This document shows, piece after piece, positions 16,458 through 24,732 of a DNA stretch of 48,202 nucleotides. Made by a program: the position numbers and the translations under genes. The stretch comes from Acidobacteriota bacterium (GTDB taxonomy: Bacteria; Pseudomonadota; Alphaproteobacteria; Acetobacterales; Acetobacteraceae). The stretch covers positions 1-48,202 of the forward strand of contig CAJCIS010000004.1 of NCBI GenBank assembly GCA_903970435.1, given 5' to 3'. The notes under the pieces were generated by a model that saw only the letters and a list, made by a program, of their open reading frames with translations, was not told the DNA's origin and did no database searches. How positions within the stretch are numbered: the stretch's first letter is position 1; each line of letters opens with the position of its first letter.

Positions 16458-17600
16458 TTAGGAGCGAGTTGGCAGTTCTACGATGGACGCGCCCATTGCG
16501 GACGCTTCGCCGCGGTGCGTCACCGCATTCTGCATGATTTCCACCAGGTATTTGCCATCCTCGACATACTTGCGGCTGACGGTGCCGTCGATGAACATGG
16601 CGTCGCCATCGGGGTTGTGCCGGCGGATTTGGCACTTGCTTTTACGCAGAATACCGTCGTCCCCCATCCAGTTAGTGATGTGATGCGTTAGCCAGGAGCA
16701 TCGTTCAGGGCCGTAATCATAGGCCCCCGGCGCACCCACTTCGAGTGCGAAGGCTTCGTCCCAATGAACCCGCTCAGGGCAATCGGGCACGTTAAATCGG
16801 TTCTTGATGCCCAGACCTGGATGCTTGGCGATCAACTTGTAAGCCAGCTTGTTTGCGCGGATATAGAGACCACCCCAACCCTGTGCGTAGCCGATAAAGC
16901 CCGTAACGGTCATCGGGCCCTTCATCATGCGCGGCAATGCCTCGCCTTCCATCACGTCTTGCCAATAGCGGGGGTTTGCACCGCGAATTTCCTCCGCCTC
17001 GTACAATTCATAGAACGCGGCGATTTGTTCGTCCGTGAAAGGTTCAACCCGGCCGCGCGCTTCCGTATATTTTGTCCCGCGCTCGCGCGCCTCGTCGCGG
17101 TCGGTGCGAAAGACCCACGAGTCGCATTCCGCTACTTTGTCGCCATGCTGGTTGAAGAAATCGACGTGATAGATCTGTTGAAAGCTCCGGCCGGCAAAAC
17201 GGGTTCTATGCTCAATAAGGTCTTTCAAATGCGATTGGGTGGTGATGGCGTCGTTACGCAGGACGGGTTTGTGCCATGTCCAATCCGCGCCCGCCCACAT
17301 GGCGTGAATACCTGGTAGGCCGCCGCAATAGCCTGATACGATGCGGCTGGTTGAGAACAGGAAGCTTGGCAATGCCACGATGGTTCCGTACTTTGTCGCC
17401 TCGGCATAGGCGGGATCGGTCCAGAGCGGGTTGTCGTCGCCGATGCCATGCGCGTAATGGCGGATGGCGTCGCGGGTGGCCTCGAAATTCCATGGCTCAA
17501 CGGTATCGGTGATGGGAACGCCAATGCGCTTGCGCAATTCGTCCAGCCCCGCTTCGGTAATTTTTGGAAAGCGGTTGGCAGAAGGACTGTCAAGCGGCAT
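16458..17600 (-). CDS. MaoC-type acyl-CoA hydratase/dehydratase (double hotdog), second copy
   Basis: A 380-residue protein with an N-terminal hotdog (VEPWNFEATRDAIRHYAHGIGDDNPLWTDPAYAEATKYGTIVALPSFL) typical of MaoC_dehydrat_N domains and a C-terminal MaoC-like half (GAYDYGPERCSWLTHHITNWMGDDG, then IDGTVSRKYVEDGKYLV). It resembles the protein at 10110-11276 in length and architecture. ATG 17600 is preceded by GGAGACTCCGA and overlaps the end of the upstream acyl-CoA synthetase by 11 bases, which indicates translational coupling. A role in hydrating the CoA ester produced by that ligase is a reasonable inference. Confidence 0.88.
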   Translation of the reverse strand: MPLDSPSANRFPKITEAGLDELRKRIGVPITDTVEPWNFEATRDAIRHYAHGIGDDNPLWTDPAYAEATKYGTIVALPSFLFSTSRIVSGYCGGLPGIHAMWAGADWTWHKPVLRNDAITTQSHLKDLIEHRTRFAGRSFQQIYHVDFFNQHGDKVAECDSWVFRTDRDEARERGTKYTEARGRVEPFTDEQIAAFYELYEAEEIRGANPRYWQDVMEGEALPRMMKGPMTVTGFIGYAQGWGGLYIRANKLAYKLIAKHPGLGIKNRFNVPDCPERVHWDEAFALEVGAPGAYDYGPERCSWLTHHITNWMGDDGILRKSKCQIRRHNPDGDAMFIDGTVSRKYVEDGKYLVEIMQNAVTHRGEASAMGASIVELPTRS

Positions 17601-19179
17601 TCGGAGTCTCCTGGTGCTTCGGTTGACCGGTTGCGCCGGCCGCTTCGCGGTCTCGTAGTATTTTGCGATGAACCTTTCCCGCGGGCGTCTTGGGAAGCGT
17701 GTCCACAAACGCGAAATGACGGGGAAACTCGTGCTGGCTGAGCCGTTCGCGCGTGAATTTCTTCAGCTCATCGACATAGGCATCGTTGCCTGGACGCGTG
17801 GTGACGATGAAAGCCTTCGCCACCTGGCCGCGCACCGGATCCGGCACCCCGATGACCGCGACCTCCCGTACATCCGGGTGCTTGAGCAACGTGCTTTCGA
17901 TTTCAACCGCGCTCATTGTCCAGCCAGCGGAGATGATAACATCGTCCGCGCGCCCTGCGTGGTAGAAGTAACCATCTTCGTCGATCTTCGCGCGGTCCTT
18001 GGTGCTTTCCCAAGTGCCACGCCGCCACAGCATGAGTTCGCCAATGACACCGGGCGTCGCAGGTGATCCGTCCGGTTGCTGCACTTGCAGCTTCAGTCCG
18101 GGCACTGGTTTCCCCAGCGCACCGGGTTTGACAATGTAGTCCGTGGCACCCGGGTAATTGACAAGCACCACGCCAATTTCGGTGGTGCCGTACATGCTGC
18201 ATGCCGGCACATGAAACGTTTCGTCGATAAATGCTAATGTCGTCGGATCAATGGGTTCGCCGGTGTAGGACAGCTTTCTGATCGAGAAGGCGAAACTGCT
18301 TGCCCGTTCGGAGTTCTTCATCATCCTGTAATGGGTGGCTGCCGCGGAGAGGTTTGTAATTTTGTAGTCCTGCAGCGCTCGCATCAGCCTTACGGCATCG
18401 AAGCGGCCGGCGAAAGTGCCGGTGGTGACGCCCAGTGCCAGTGGCGCCAGGGTGCCATGCCACAGCCCATGCCCCCAGGCGGGAGATGACGGGCAAAAAA
18501 ATTCGTCACCCGGCCGGATACCAGTTCCATAAAGCGCTGCATACATCAGCGTCACGAGCGTGCGATGCGAGTGCTTTACCGCCGCCGGCAACTCACGAGT
18601 CGTGCCAGACGTGTATTGGAAAACCGCCATGTCGTCGGCGCGGGTTTGCGTCCCGAAGACATTGGGAAATTGCTTCATCCCGTGGAGCAGGGCGGCGTCC
18701 GCCACGACGACGCGGACACCCGGTATCTGATTGGCGATTGCGGCTTTCTCCGCATTCGTAATGAGTAGGCTTGGCTGGCAGTTATCGGTACGCAACCGCA
18801 GGCCATCGAGCCCAAACAACGTGAAAAGGGGCACGCTGATCGCGCCCATCATCATGGCGCCAAACAGGCTGAAATAGAATGGCAGCGAAGGCTCCAACAT
18901 GAAAGCAATGCGGTGACCGGGCCGGATACCTTGGTTCACCAACCAATGCGCAAAGCGCGCGGAACCCGCAGCAATTTCGTCGAAACTCAGCACCTGATCA
19001 CTTCCGTCGGCATGTGCGATGCGCACCGCGGTGCGGCCCGACCCATCCGCGTGGCGGATTATGCATTCGTGAGCGATGTTGAGGTGATCTCGGTCGCCAT
19101 CGAAAAGATCCCAAAGCGCGCCTGAGTTCGCGTGCGCCTGGGCATCTTCGTAGCTTGTGTATTCTGTAAGGTGCGGCAT
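17590..19179 (-). CDS. AMP-forming acyl-CoA synthetase/ligase
   Basis: A 529-residue ANL-superfamily enzyme that activates a carboxylic acid with ATP and CoA. Landmarks are the phosphate-binding loop YTSGTTRELPAAVKHSHR (about 189-206), MYGTTEIG, the hinge region YFYHAGRADDVIISAGW, and the C-terminal lysine motif KTPAGKVHRKIL. The loop variant TSGTTRELP is like that of benzoate/cyclohexene-carboxylate-type ligases and differs from long-chain fatty acid ligases. The start is ATG 19179 or the adjacent GTG 19182; the ribosome site is poor. It is first in a minus-strand run, divergent from the IclR gene, with a perfect palindrome between. Confidence 0.93.
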   Translation of the reverse strand: MPHLTEYTSYEDAQAHANSGALWDLFDGDRDHLNIAHECIIRHADGSGRTAVRIAHADGSDQVLSFDEIAAGSARFAHWLVNQGIRPGHRIAFMLEPSLPFYFSLFGAMMMGAISVPLFTLFGLDGLRLRTDNCQPSLLITNAEKAAIANQIPGVRVVVADAALLHGMKQFPNVFGTQTRADDMAVFQYTSGTTRELPAAVKHSHRTLVTLMYAALYGTGIRPGDEFFCPSSPAWGHGLWHGTLAPLALGVTTGTFAGRFDAVRLMRALQDYKITNLSAAATHYRMMKNSERASSFAFSIRKLSYTGEPIDPTTLAFIDETFHVPACSMYGTTEIGVVLVNYPGATDYIVKPGALGKPVPGLKLQVQQPDGSPATPGVIGELMLWRRGTWESTKDRAKIDEDGYFYHAGRADDVIISAGWTMSAVEIESTLLKHPDVREVAVIGVPDPVRGQVAKAFIVTTRPGNDAYVDELKKFTRERLSQHEFPRHFAFVDTLPKTPAGKVHRKILRDREAAGATGQPKHQETPNAA

Positions 19180-19268
19180 CACTCTGGCAGTCTGGGCCTG
19201 TCACACCGGCGCAGCTCGCGTCGTTGATTGGCGTGGCCCGACTATTTCAGAGCAACCGTCTATTGTAA

Positions 19269-19289
19269 ATACAGAAAGTTGTTCTGTAT
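19269..19289. promoter_or_regulatory. Perfect palindrome, candidate IclR operator
   Basis: ATACAGAA, five bases, then TTCTGTAT: an exact 8-bp inverted repeat in the gap between the divergent acyl-CoA synthetase and IclR genes. It sits in a locally AT-rich stretch. IclR-family dimers bind such sites, so control of both genes from here is plausible. No second copy was noticed elsewhere in the window. Confidence 0.6.
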
Positions 19290-19338
19290 ATTGAAGGGAT
19301 TCGCGCAGGGTTGTATTCACCATGAGCCACGGCAATCG

Positions 19339-20154
19339 ATGACTGACCCGCGACGCAACTCCCCACGACCTGTCCGTGACCTGGCCACGGCGGTGCAAAC
19401 GAGCAAGGCGCCGGCCATTTCGCGGGCTGCCGCTGTGTTGAGGTTGCTCGGAAAAAGCGACGTGCCGCTCGGCGTGCAATCCATCGCACGGGAACTTGGC
19501 CTGGTGCCGAGCACGTGCCTGTATGTGCTGCGCGCGCTTGTTGCAGAAGAGTTTGTTGCTTTTGATCCCAATACCAAGCGCTATGCGCTGGAGGCGGGTG
19601 TCCTTACACTTGCGCGGCACTGGCTTCGGCGCAACCGGTTCAACGATTTGGTTCAGCCCGTGCTGAACCGCATCGGTCATGCTTTTGATGCGACCATACT
19701 CGGTGTGCAGGTCGTTGGGCTCGACCACATCATTGTTGTGGCGGTGTCACAGTCGGGACAGGACATTGAGCTCAGCGCGCAAGTCGGCAGCCGGTTCCCA
19801 GCCCTCATCAGTGCAACGGGCCGATGCGTCGCGGCGTTCGGAGGTTACTCTGACACGGAACTTGAAACCCGCTTTGCGGCACTTCGCTGGGACCAGCCAC
19901 CAACCTTCGATGAGTGGAAGGCGCAGGTTGCGCAGACGCGTCGCAGGGGTTTTGCCATTGACGCGGGCCAATACATAGCGGGCATAACGCTGGTTGCGGT
20001 GCCGGTCTGGAAAATACGTGGGAGGCTGGCCCATGCCCTCGTCGCAATCGGCATCAGCAGCGTCATGAAAAGAAATGGCCTACCTGAACTTCAAGAAGCA
20101 CTGCTGTCGGCTGCCGATACGCTCTCTAATCAACTGTGCGGCGAACAGTCCTAA
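19339..20154 (+). CDS. IclR-family transcriptional regulator
   Basis: A 271-residue protein. The N-terminal winged helix (AISRAAAVLRLLGKSDVPLGVQSIARELGLVPSTCLYVLRALVAEEFVAFDPNTKRYALE, about 25-85) is a typical IclR HTH, followed by the GAF-like effector domain with GLDHIIVVAVSQSGQDIELSAQVGSRFPALISATGRCVAA. IclR proteins govern aromatic, steroid and short-chain acid catabolic operons. ATG 19339 is chosen because homology begins just after it; the frame is open upstream to 19228 and the ribosome site is weak, so the start is uncertain by a few residues. It is divergent from the minus-strand run 12284-19179, its most likely target. Confidence 0.92.
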   Translation: MTDPRRNSPRPVRDLATAVQTSKAPAISRAAAVLRLLGKSDVPLGVQSIARELGLVPSTCLYVLRALVAEEFVAFDPNTKRYALEAGVLTLARHWLRRNRFNDLVQPVLNRIGHAFDATILGVQVVGLDHIIVVAVSQSGQDIELSAQVGSRFPALISATGRCVAAFGGYSDTELETRFAALRWDQPPTFDEWKAQVAQTRRRGFAIDAGQYIAGITLVAVPVWKIRGRLAHALVAIGISSVMKRNGLPELQEALLSAADTLSNQLCGEQS

Positions 20155-20160
20155 ACGCGT

Positions 20161-20202
20161 AAAAGTTTTTTGGTTCTTTTTTTCAAAAAAGAACTTCTTC
20201 CT
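20161..20202 (+). repeat. AT-rich palindromic repeat, copy 4 (forward)
   Basis: Intact core with both 10-base arms. It starts six bases after the IclR stop and lies in the convergent gap before the end of the second Rieske gene. Confidence 0.92.
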
Positions 20203-20218
20203 GACCTTCTCACATCGC

Positions 20219-21586
20219 TCAATCAAGCTTTCGCGGTGCACCGGTGCCCATATACCGCGCCAGGTTACGATGGAAATTGGTGATTTTCTGTTCCTGGTGC
20301 GGATTGGGCAACGTACCCCGAAAGCCGCGCGATTTCATGCCTTTTTGTACCGCGCCCATATTACCGAAATCCTGCGCCAGCACGGCACCCCATTTTTCAG
20401 CGGTGGCTTCCGCGTAGACCCACTCCGTTTTTGGCTCCTGGCCTTCGGGGAAGCGCTCGATCGCGTAGGATTCGAAAATGCACTTGCCGGGATCGTCGCC
20501 GTAAGGACGGGCGCGGTAGCACAGCGCGAAGGTGACCCCCTGGAGGATCGCCATATTTGGAAATACATGCCAGGCGAGCCCGGCCTGGGCCATTTGTTCC
20601 GGGGTAATTGTGGGCCAGATCACGCCGCGCGCCGCGTCGTCTGCCCGTGCCGAAGCGAGCCAGTGCTTGATGACCGCATCGGCCGGCGTTCCTTCGGGAA
20701 GTTCATCGACGAGTCGTTTCGCTGCGCGCACCAGGGTTTCGGTGGTGCTGGCGTTGTTGACGGTGGTGTAGATCTCATTCTGGAGATTGTAGGTGGATAC
20801 ACGGGGATCCGCGCCCTTGCCGGCGCGGGTAATCGTGCTGCTTTGCTTCATTCTGAGCGAGGGGTCGCGCTGGTCGAAACCGCTGACGCCATGCAGGCCA
20901 TAGGGTGCGCTGTAGGCGTAATAATCGCCGTGTTCCAGCAACTGGCTGTGCGTGCCGGCGACGTGGTACGGTTCCATGAAGGCTTCCAGGGCGGTCTTCC
21001 AATTGCAATCGAAGATTACCCATTGGCGCCACTTGTACCGCATCTTCTGGAATTCGAACGGATCGAGGATACTGGCGGCAGGTTCGAGATATGCGCGCAA
21101 GGGGACGCAACCCGGGTCCATGTTGATGAAAATCCAGCCGCCCCAATTATCGACCTTGACTTCGGCCAGCGCGGTGCGGGACGGGTCGTCCAGGGCGCCT
21201 TTCCAATCCTGCTTGTCGAGCACGTGAACGTTCCTGCCTTCAAGGTCGAACGTCCAGCCATGGAAGCCGCAGACAAAACGGATTTTTCTGCCGCACGCGT
21301 TGTTGGCGCCGCACGGTGTGTCCACCAGGCGGCGGCCGCGATGCGGGCAGACATTGTGGTAGGCCTTGATCGCGTCGGCGGCGGTGCGGACGATGAGGAT
21401 GGAATCATCGCCGATTTCATAAGTGATGAAATTGCCGATTTCGGGGATTTCTTCGAGCCGGCCGGCGTGTTGCCATACCTTGGGCCATAACTGCTCCTTC
21501 TCGGCTGCGGCGTAGCCGGGAGAGATGAAGGCATCCACCTTGTAGGTAAGCGGTTCCCCCAGATCCTGATCGGTGAGCGCGTTCAA
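20219..21586 (-). CDS. Rieske non-heme iron oxygenase, large (alpha) subunit, second copy
   Basis: A 455-residue alpha subunit. Rieske ligands are C80, H82 (CPHRGRRL), C106 and H109 (CGFHGWTF). The mononuclear iron site has E205-P-Y-H208 and H213 (EPYHVAGTH). It parallels the first copy along its whole length (RGVIWP, CYRARPY, MGTGAPRKL), yet many positions differ, suggesting different substrates or positions of attack. The start is a TTG at 21586 with a perfect AGGAGG five bases before it; the ATG inside that site is out of frame and meets a stop at once. No ferredoxin or reductase is adjacent. Confidence 0.94.
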   Translation of the reverse strand: MNALTDQDLGEPLTYKVDAFISPGYAAAEKEQLWPKVWQHAGRLEEIPEIGNFITYEIGDDSILIVRTAADAIKAYHNVCPHRGRRLVDTPCGANNACGRKIRFVCGFHGWTFDLEGRNVHVLDKQDWKGALDDPSRTALAEVKVDNWGGWIFINMDPGCVPLRAYLEPAASILDPFEFQKMRYKWRQWVIFDCNWKTALEAFMEPYHVAGTHSQLLEHGDYYAYSAPYGLHGVSGFDQRDPSLRMKQSSTITRAGKGADPRVSTYNLQNEIYTTVNNASTTETLVRAAKRLVDELPEGTPADAVIKHWLASARADDAARGVIWPTITPEQMAQAGLAWHVFPNMAILQGVTFALCYRARPYGDDPGKCIFESYAIERFPEGQEPKTEWVYAEATAEKWGAVLAQDFGNMGAVQKGMKSRGFRGTLPNPHQEQKITNFHRNLARYMGTGAPRKLD

Positions 21587-21611
21587 GACATCCTCCTAAT
21601 TTGGGCGTCGT

Positions 21612-21658
21612 GAAGGAAGCGGTTCCTTTTTGAAAGAAAGAACCAAGAGAATTTTGCC
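21612..21658 (-). repeat. AT-rich palindromic repeat, copy 5 (reverse, left half of pair A)
   Basis: Reverse copy starting about 25 bases upstream of the TTG start of the Rieske gene. It pairs with copy 6 across a 53-base spacer to make a long inverted repeat. Confidence 0.9.
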
Positions 21659-21711
21659 GGTTACAGGCAATGCAATCCTCCCCGTGTGGATAGGCGACAA
21701 AGGCAACAGAT

Positions 21712-21754
21712 AAAAGTTCTTTGGTTCTTTTTTTCAAAAAAGAACGACGTCCTT
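21712..21754 (+). repeat. AT-rich palindromic repeat, copy 6 (forward, right half of pair A)
   Basis: Intact core. Its last base directly adjoins the stop codon of the minus-strand SDR (21755-21757). Confidence 0.92.
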
Positions 21755-22507
21755 CTATATATATCGGCCGCCGTTCACCCCAATGATCTGACCCGTAACG
21801 TAACCGGACTCCTCGGAAACCAGCCAGGCGCAGGCGCCCGCGATGTCCTCCGGTTGTCCCTCGCGTTGTATTGGGCCCGCCAGGCGCATCGGCTCGCGGC
21901 GCTCGGCCATGCCCGGCAATTTGAACGACTCTTCCGACATGGCCGTATTCATGACAAAGCGCGGCGGGATGGTATTGACCGTAATTCCCTGCGGCCCGAA
22001 TTCCACCGCCAGCGATTTGGTGAGCGCGATCATGGCGCCCTTGGATGACGAATAATGCGCCATCAGCGCGGCGCCGGACTGTGCGCTCGACGAGGAAATA
22101 TTGACAATCCTGCCCCATGCGTTTGCGACCATATCCGGCAATAAAGTTTGTGTCACGATGAAGGTGCCCTTCAGATTGATTTCGAGCATCTGGTCCCACT
22201 GCGTGTCCGTCATGTCGAGGAAGGGAACGAAGCCGGTAATGCCTGCATTGTTGACAAGGATGGTGACCGGACCGAAGGCTTCTCGCAACGCCGTCACCGC
22301 CGGCAGCACCGCTGCGCGGTCGGCAATGTTAGCCTGAAGTGCCAGCGCCTCACCGCCGGCCGCGATGATTTCATCGGCGACGGTTTGCGCTTCCGCCAGC
22401 TTGAGATCGAGAACGCCGATTGCAATCCCGTCACGTGCAAGACGGTGACTGATTGCCCGGCCGATCCCCACCGCAGCTCCGGTCACCAGCGCTACCTTTC
22501 TGAACAC
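21755..22507 (-). CDS. Short-chain dehydrogenase/reductase (SDR)
   Basis: A 250-residue classical SDR. It has TGAAVGIG near 9-16, NNAGI, the catalytic serine run NISSSSAQSG, YSSSK, then NTIPPRFVMNTAM, and the closing IGVNGGRYI, which replaces the usual VDGG. The pattern is close to FabG-like and 3-hydroxybutyrate-dehydrogenase-like enzymes. The start is a GTG at 22507 with GAGG just upstream; the nearby ATG is out of frame. It lies between two repeats and the MDR gene at 22646, from which it is separated by 138 bases. Confidence 0.92.
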   Translation of the reverse strand: MFRKVALVTGAAVGIGRAISHRLARDGIAIGVLDLKLAEAQTVADEIIAAGGEALALQANIADRAAVLPAVTALREAFGPVTILVNNAGITGFVPFLDMTDTQWDQMLEINLKGTFIVTQTLLPDMVANAWGRIVNISSSSAQSGAALMAHYSSSKGAMIALTKSLAVEFGPQGITVNTIPPRFVMNTAMSEESFKLPGMAERREPMRLAGPIQREGQPEDIAGACAWLVSEESGYVTGQIIGVNGGRYI

Positions 22508-22645
22508 GCCTCATTGTCCTTTTCAATGTTTCCAGTAAGATAGGCAGGCGCCCGGCAGGCCTGTCGGTTTGCACCCCCGATCCACTATCACAGTTGAATT
22601 CGGGCCGTTTGACATTGCCGGTCAAAGCAGGTTGCACGCCACTTT

Positions 22646-23644
22646 TCAAAGCAGGTTGATGCCGATCTTCCCAAAGAATGAACCGCTCGCCAGATGATGC
22701 AGAGCCGCGGACAGCCGGCCGAGGTCGTAGACGGCATCAACAACCGGCCGGACGCCATGCGCGGCCGCGAACGCGAGCATTGCTTCGTTCTGCGCGCGAT
22801 TGCCGACGGCGATTCTGGCCGCGGGCTTGCCGACCTCTTGCCCCCAGCTTGCCTGGCCCTTGAGCCGGCCGACTTCCGATATGATACCGTCATCACCGAC
22901 CACGCGCGCACACGCGTCCAGCTCCGCCACGCCGACAACATCGACAACGATATCGACACCTCTTCCGCCCAGAGCCTGCCGTGCGGCGCGCGCCCAGTCG
23001 GGCGTTGTGCGGTAATTGATGGTGATGTCCGCGCCGAGTGCCTGGGCGCGACGGCGTTTTGCGTCCGAGGACGAGCAGACGACGACGTTGGCGCCCGCAG
23101 CCTTAGCCCATTGCAACGCGGCGATCGAAACGCCGCCGGTTCCTTGCACCAGAACCCACTCGCCGGCTTTCAGCGGCCGCGGGCCAAATAATGCGGTCCA
23201 CGCCGTGAGGCCGGCACAGGGCAAGGTCGCCGCCTCCAGATCGCCGATTTCGTCGGGGATCAGGCAGAGACTTTCCGCATCGAACGCGGCATAGTTGCAG
23301 GCCACGCCGTCGATCGGGCCACCCAGCATTTGCATGGTTGGTGTCGGCCCATGAAACCAGCCCAACGCGAAGAGCGGGCTGACCCGGTCACCGGGCTTGA
23401 CCCGGGTCACATCTTTACTAACCGCGACAACCTCTCCCGCCGCGCAGGAGAGTGGTATATATTCCGGCGTTTTCGTGCCCGGCAGCTTTCCGCCCACGCA
23501 GAGAAGATCGCGGAAATTGAGTGTCGCAGCCTTGAGGCGCACCAGCGCTTCGCCTGTGCCGACAGCCGGTATCGGAACATCGCGGATCGCCACCGCATCG
23601 ATCCCGGCGCCGGCGGCGACGAAAGCTGCTTTCATCATCGGCAT
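22646..23644 (-). CDS. Medium-chain dehydrogenase/reductase, quinone-oxidoreductase-like
   Basis: A 332-residue MDR protein. The N-terminal GroES-like fold includes LNFRDLLCVGGKLPG and KPGDRVSPLF. The Rossmann part has the cofactor motif VLVQGTGGVSIAALQWAKAAGANVV and NYRTTPDWARAARQALGGRGVDIVVDVVG. The catalytic zinc ligands of alcohol dehydrogenases (Cys/His-Glu pair) and the four-cysteine structural zinc loop are missing, so it is a zinc-free NAD(P)H enone or quinone reductase type. ATG 23644 starts the protein; the ribosome site is weak. It might saturate or isomerise a ring double bond; that is inference. Confidence 0.88.
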   Translation of the reverse strand: MPMMKAAFVAAGAGIDAVAIRDVPIPAVGTGEALVRLKAATLNFRDLLCVGGKLPGTKTPEYIPLSCAAGEVVAVSKDVTRVKPGDRVSPLFALGWFHGPTPTMQMLGGPIDGVACNYAAFDAESLCLIPDEIGDLEAATLPCAGLTAWTALFGPRPLKAGEWVLVQGTGGVSIAALQWAKAAGANVVVCSSSDAKRRRAQALGADITINYRTTPDWARAARQALGGRGVDIVVDVVGVAELDACARVVGDDGIISEVGRLKGQASWGQEVGKPAARIAVGNRAQNEAMLAFAAAHGVRPVVDAVYDLGRLSAALHHLASGSFFGKIGINLL

Positions 23645-23767
23645 GCTTTGCTAACGCCCTCTCCGTGTGACTGCTTTACCATGCCCGAGCGCCTCTACGC
23701 CGCATAATCGACGTGCGCCCGGTTTACGGGGTAAGCAATACCTCATGGTCGCTATTTAACTTAAAAC

Positions 23768-23811
23768 AGGAAGGCTTCTTTTTTGAAAAAAAGAAGCAAA
23801 AAACTTTTGTC
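23768..23811 (-). repeat. AT-rich palindromic repeat, copy 7 (reverse)
   Basis: Reverse copy in which GTTC/GAAC has become CTTC/GAAG. The two arms changed together, so the hairpin is preserved. It lies in the leader region between the MDR start and the decayed SDR. Confidence 0.9.
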
Positions 23812-23927
23812 TTTGACAACGACCTTGATGAATAAACGGTGCGGCGATGTTTTTGGCGGACGGGACGATCATTTGTAGACCACCCGGCCAATGATAGCTT
23901 GGCCAAGTGGGCAGCGGAGCAAAACCA

Positions 23928-24644
23928 ATGGTGGGACAACTGGACAACAAGATTGCACGCGTAACAGGTTCGGGGCAGGGACTTGGCAGCGCTTGCGCGC
24001 CGATTTTTGCGCGCGAAGGGGCGAAGGTGGTGGTGGTCGATTTCAACCAGGAGAGTAGGCAGGAGACGGTTGCGCTCGTCCGGCAAGCCGGCGGCGAGGC
24101 GGCTTCTGTGACGGCGAATGTCGCCCGCTCTGCGGACGTGCAGGCTGCGGCAATCAACAACGCCGTCTGCAATATCAGCCGCTATCCGCTTGCCGACATC
24201 ACCGACGAAGATTGGGACCGTGCGCTGGCGGTCAATTTCACCGGCGTGTTTCTGTGCATGAGATACGAAATCAAGGCGATGCTGCAACGGGGCGGCGGGC
24301 CATCTTCAATGTCGGCTCGGGCAATGAGCACAGCGCCGTGCCTGGCCTGATACCTTGGCGCCGAGCCAGGTATTTGCGGCATGACCCAGGTGGCGGCACT
24401 CGACGACGCGACGCAGGACATCCGGATAAATGCGATTGGCCCCGGTTCGATGTGGACCCCAGGGATGCGGGCGGAGGCGGCAAAGAATCCGAAGCACCTG
24501 GAGATGTTGCTGGGCCACACGCCATTGCGGCGCATTGCCGAACCGGAAGAAGTAGCCAAGGCGGCCGTGTGGCTGTGCGCGCCAAAGGCATGCTATGTAC
24601 TAGGCCATACGCTATTGGCCGACGGCGGCGCAGTTCTAGGATAA
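23928..24644 (+). pseudogene. SDR pseudogene with frameshifts and a small deletion
   Basis: The ATG frame at 23928 gives LDNKIARVTGSGQGLGSACAPIFAREGAKVVVVDFN and LADITDEDWDRALAVNFTGVFL, but lacks the strand with the NNAG motif (an in-frame loss near 24150). At about 24295 the frame breaks: the next part, AIFNVGSGNEHSAVPGL, is in a second frame. YLGAEPGICGMTQVAALDDATQDIRINAIGPG and the remainder to the stop at 24644 are in a third frame. The active-site YxxxK is altered to YLGAE. The C-terminal half from 24381 could still be translated but would lack the cofactor site. Two breaks plus a lost motif point to real decay. Confidence 0.8.
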
Positions 24645-24647
24645 TAA

Positions 24648-24692
24648 CAAAAGTTCTTTGTTTCTTTTTTTCAAAAAGGAAGTGCTTCCTTC
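24648..24692 (+). repeat. AT-rich palindromic repeat, copy 8 (forward)
   Basis: Starts three bases after the stop of the decayed SDR. The right arm is changed to AAAAAGGAAG, and the tail TGCTTCCTT is intact. It ends about 40 bases before the EthD gene. Confidence 0.88.
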
Positions 24693-24732
24693 CCTTTTCT
24701 CTCGCGACAGTTTTCTAAGCAGGAGAGCACGC

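Noticed and set aside
20075-21490. Long open frame on the plus strand antisense to the second Rieske gene
   Set aside because: It has no recognisable domain or ribosome site, while the opposite strand encodes all iron ligands. It is a by-product of GC-rich codon use.
23768-24692. Composite transposon bounded by repeat copies 7 and 8
   Set aside because: There is no transposase or target duplication visible. The enclosed sequence is only a decayed SDR.
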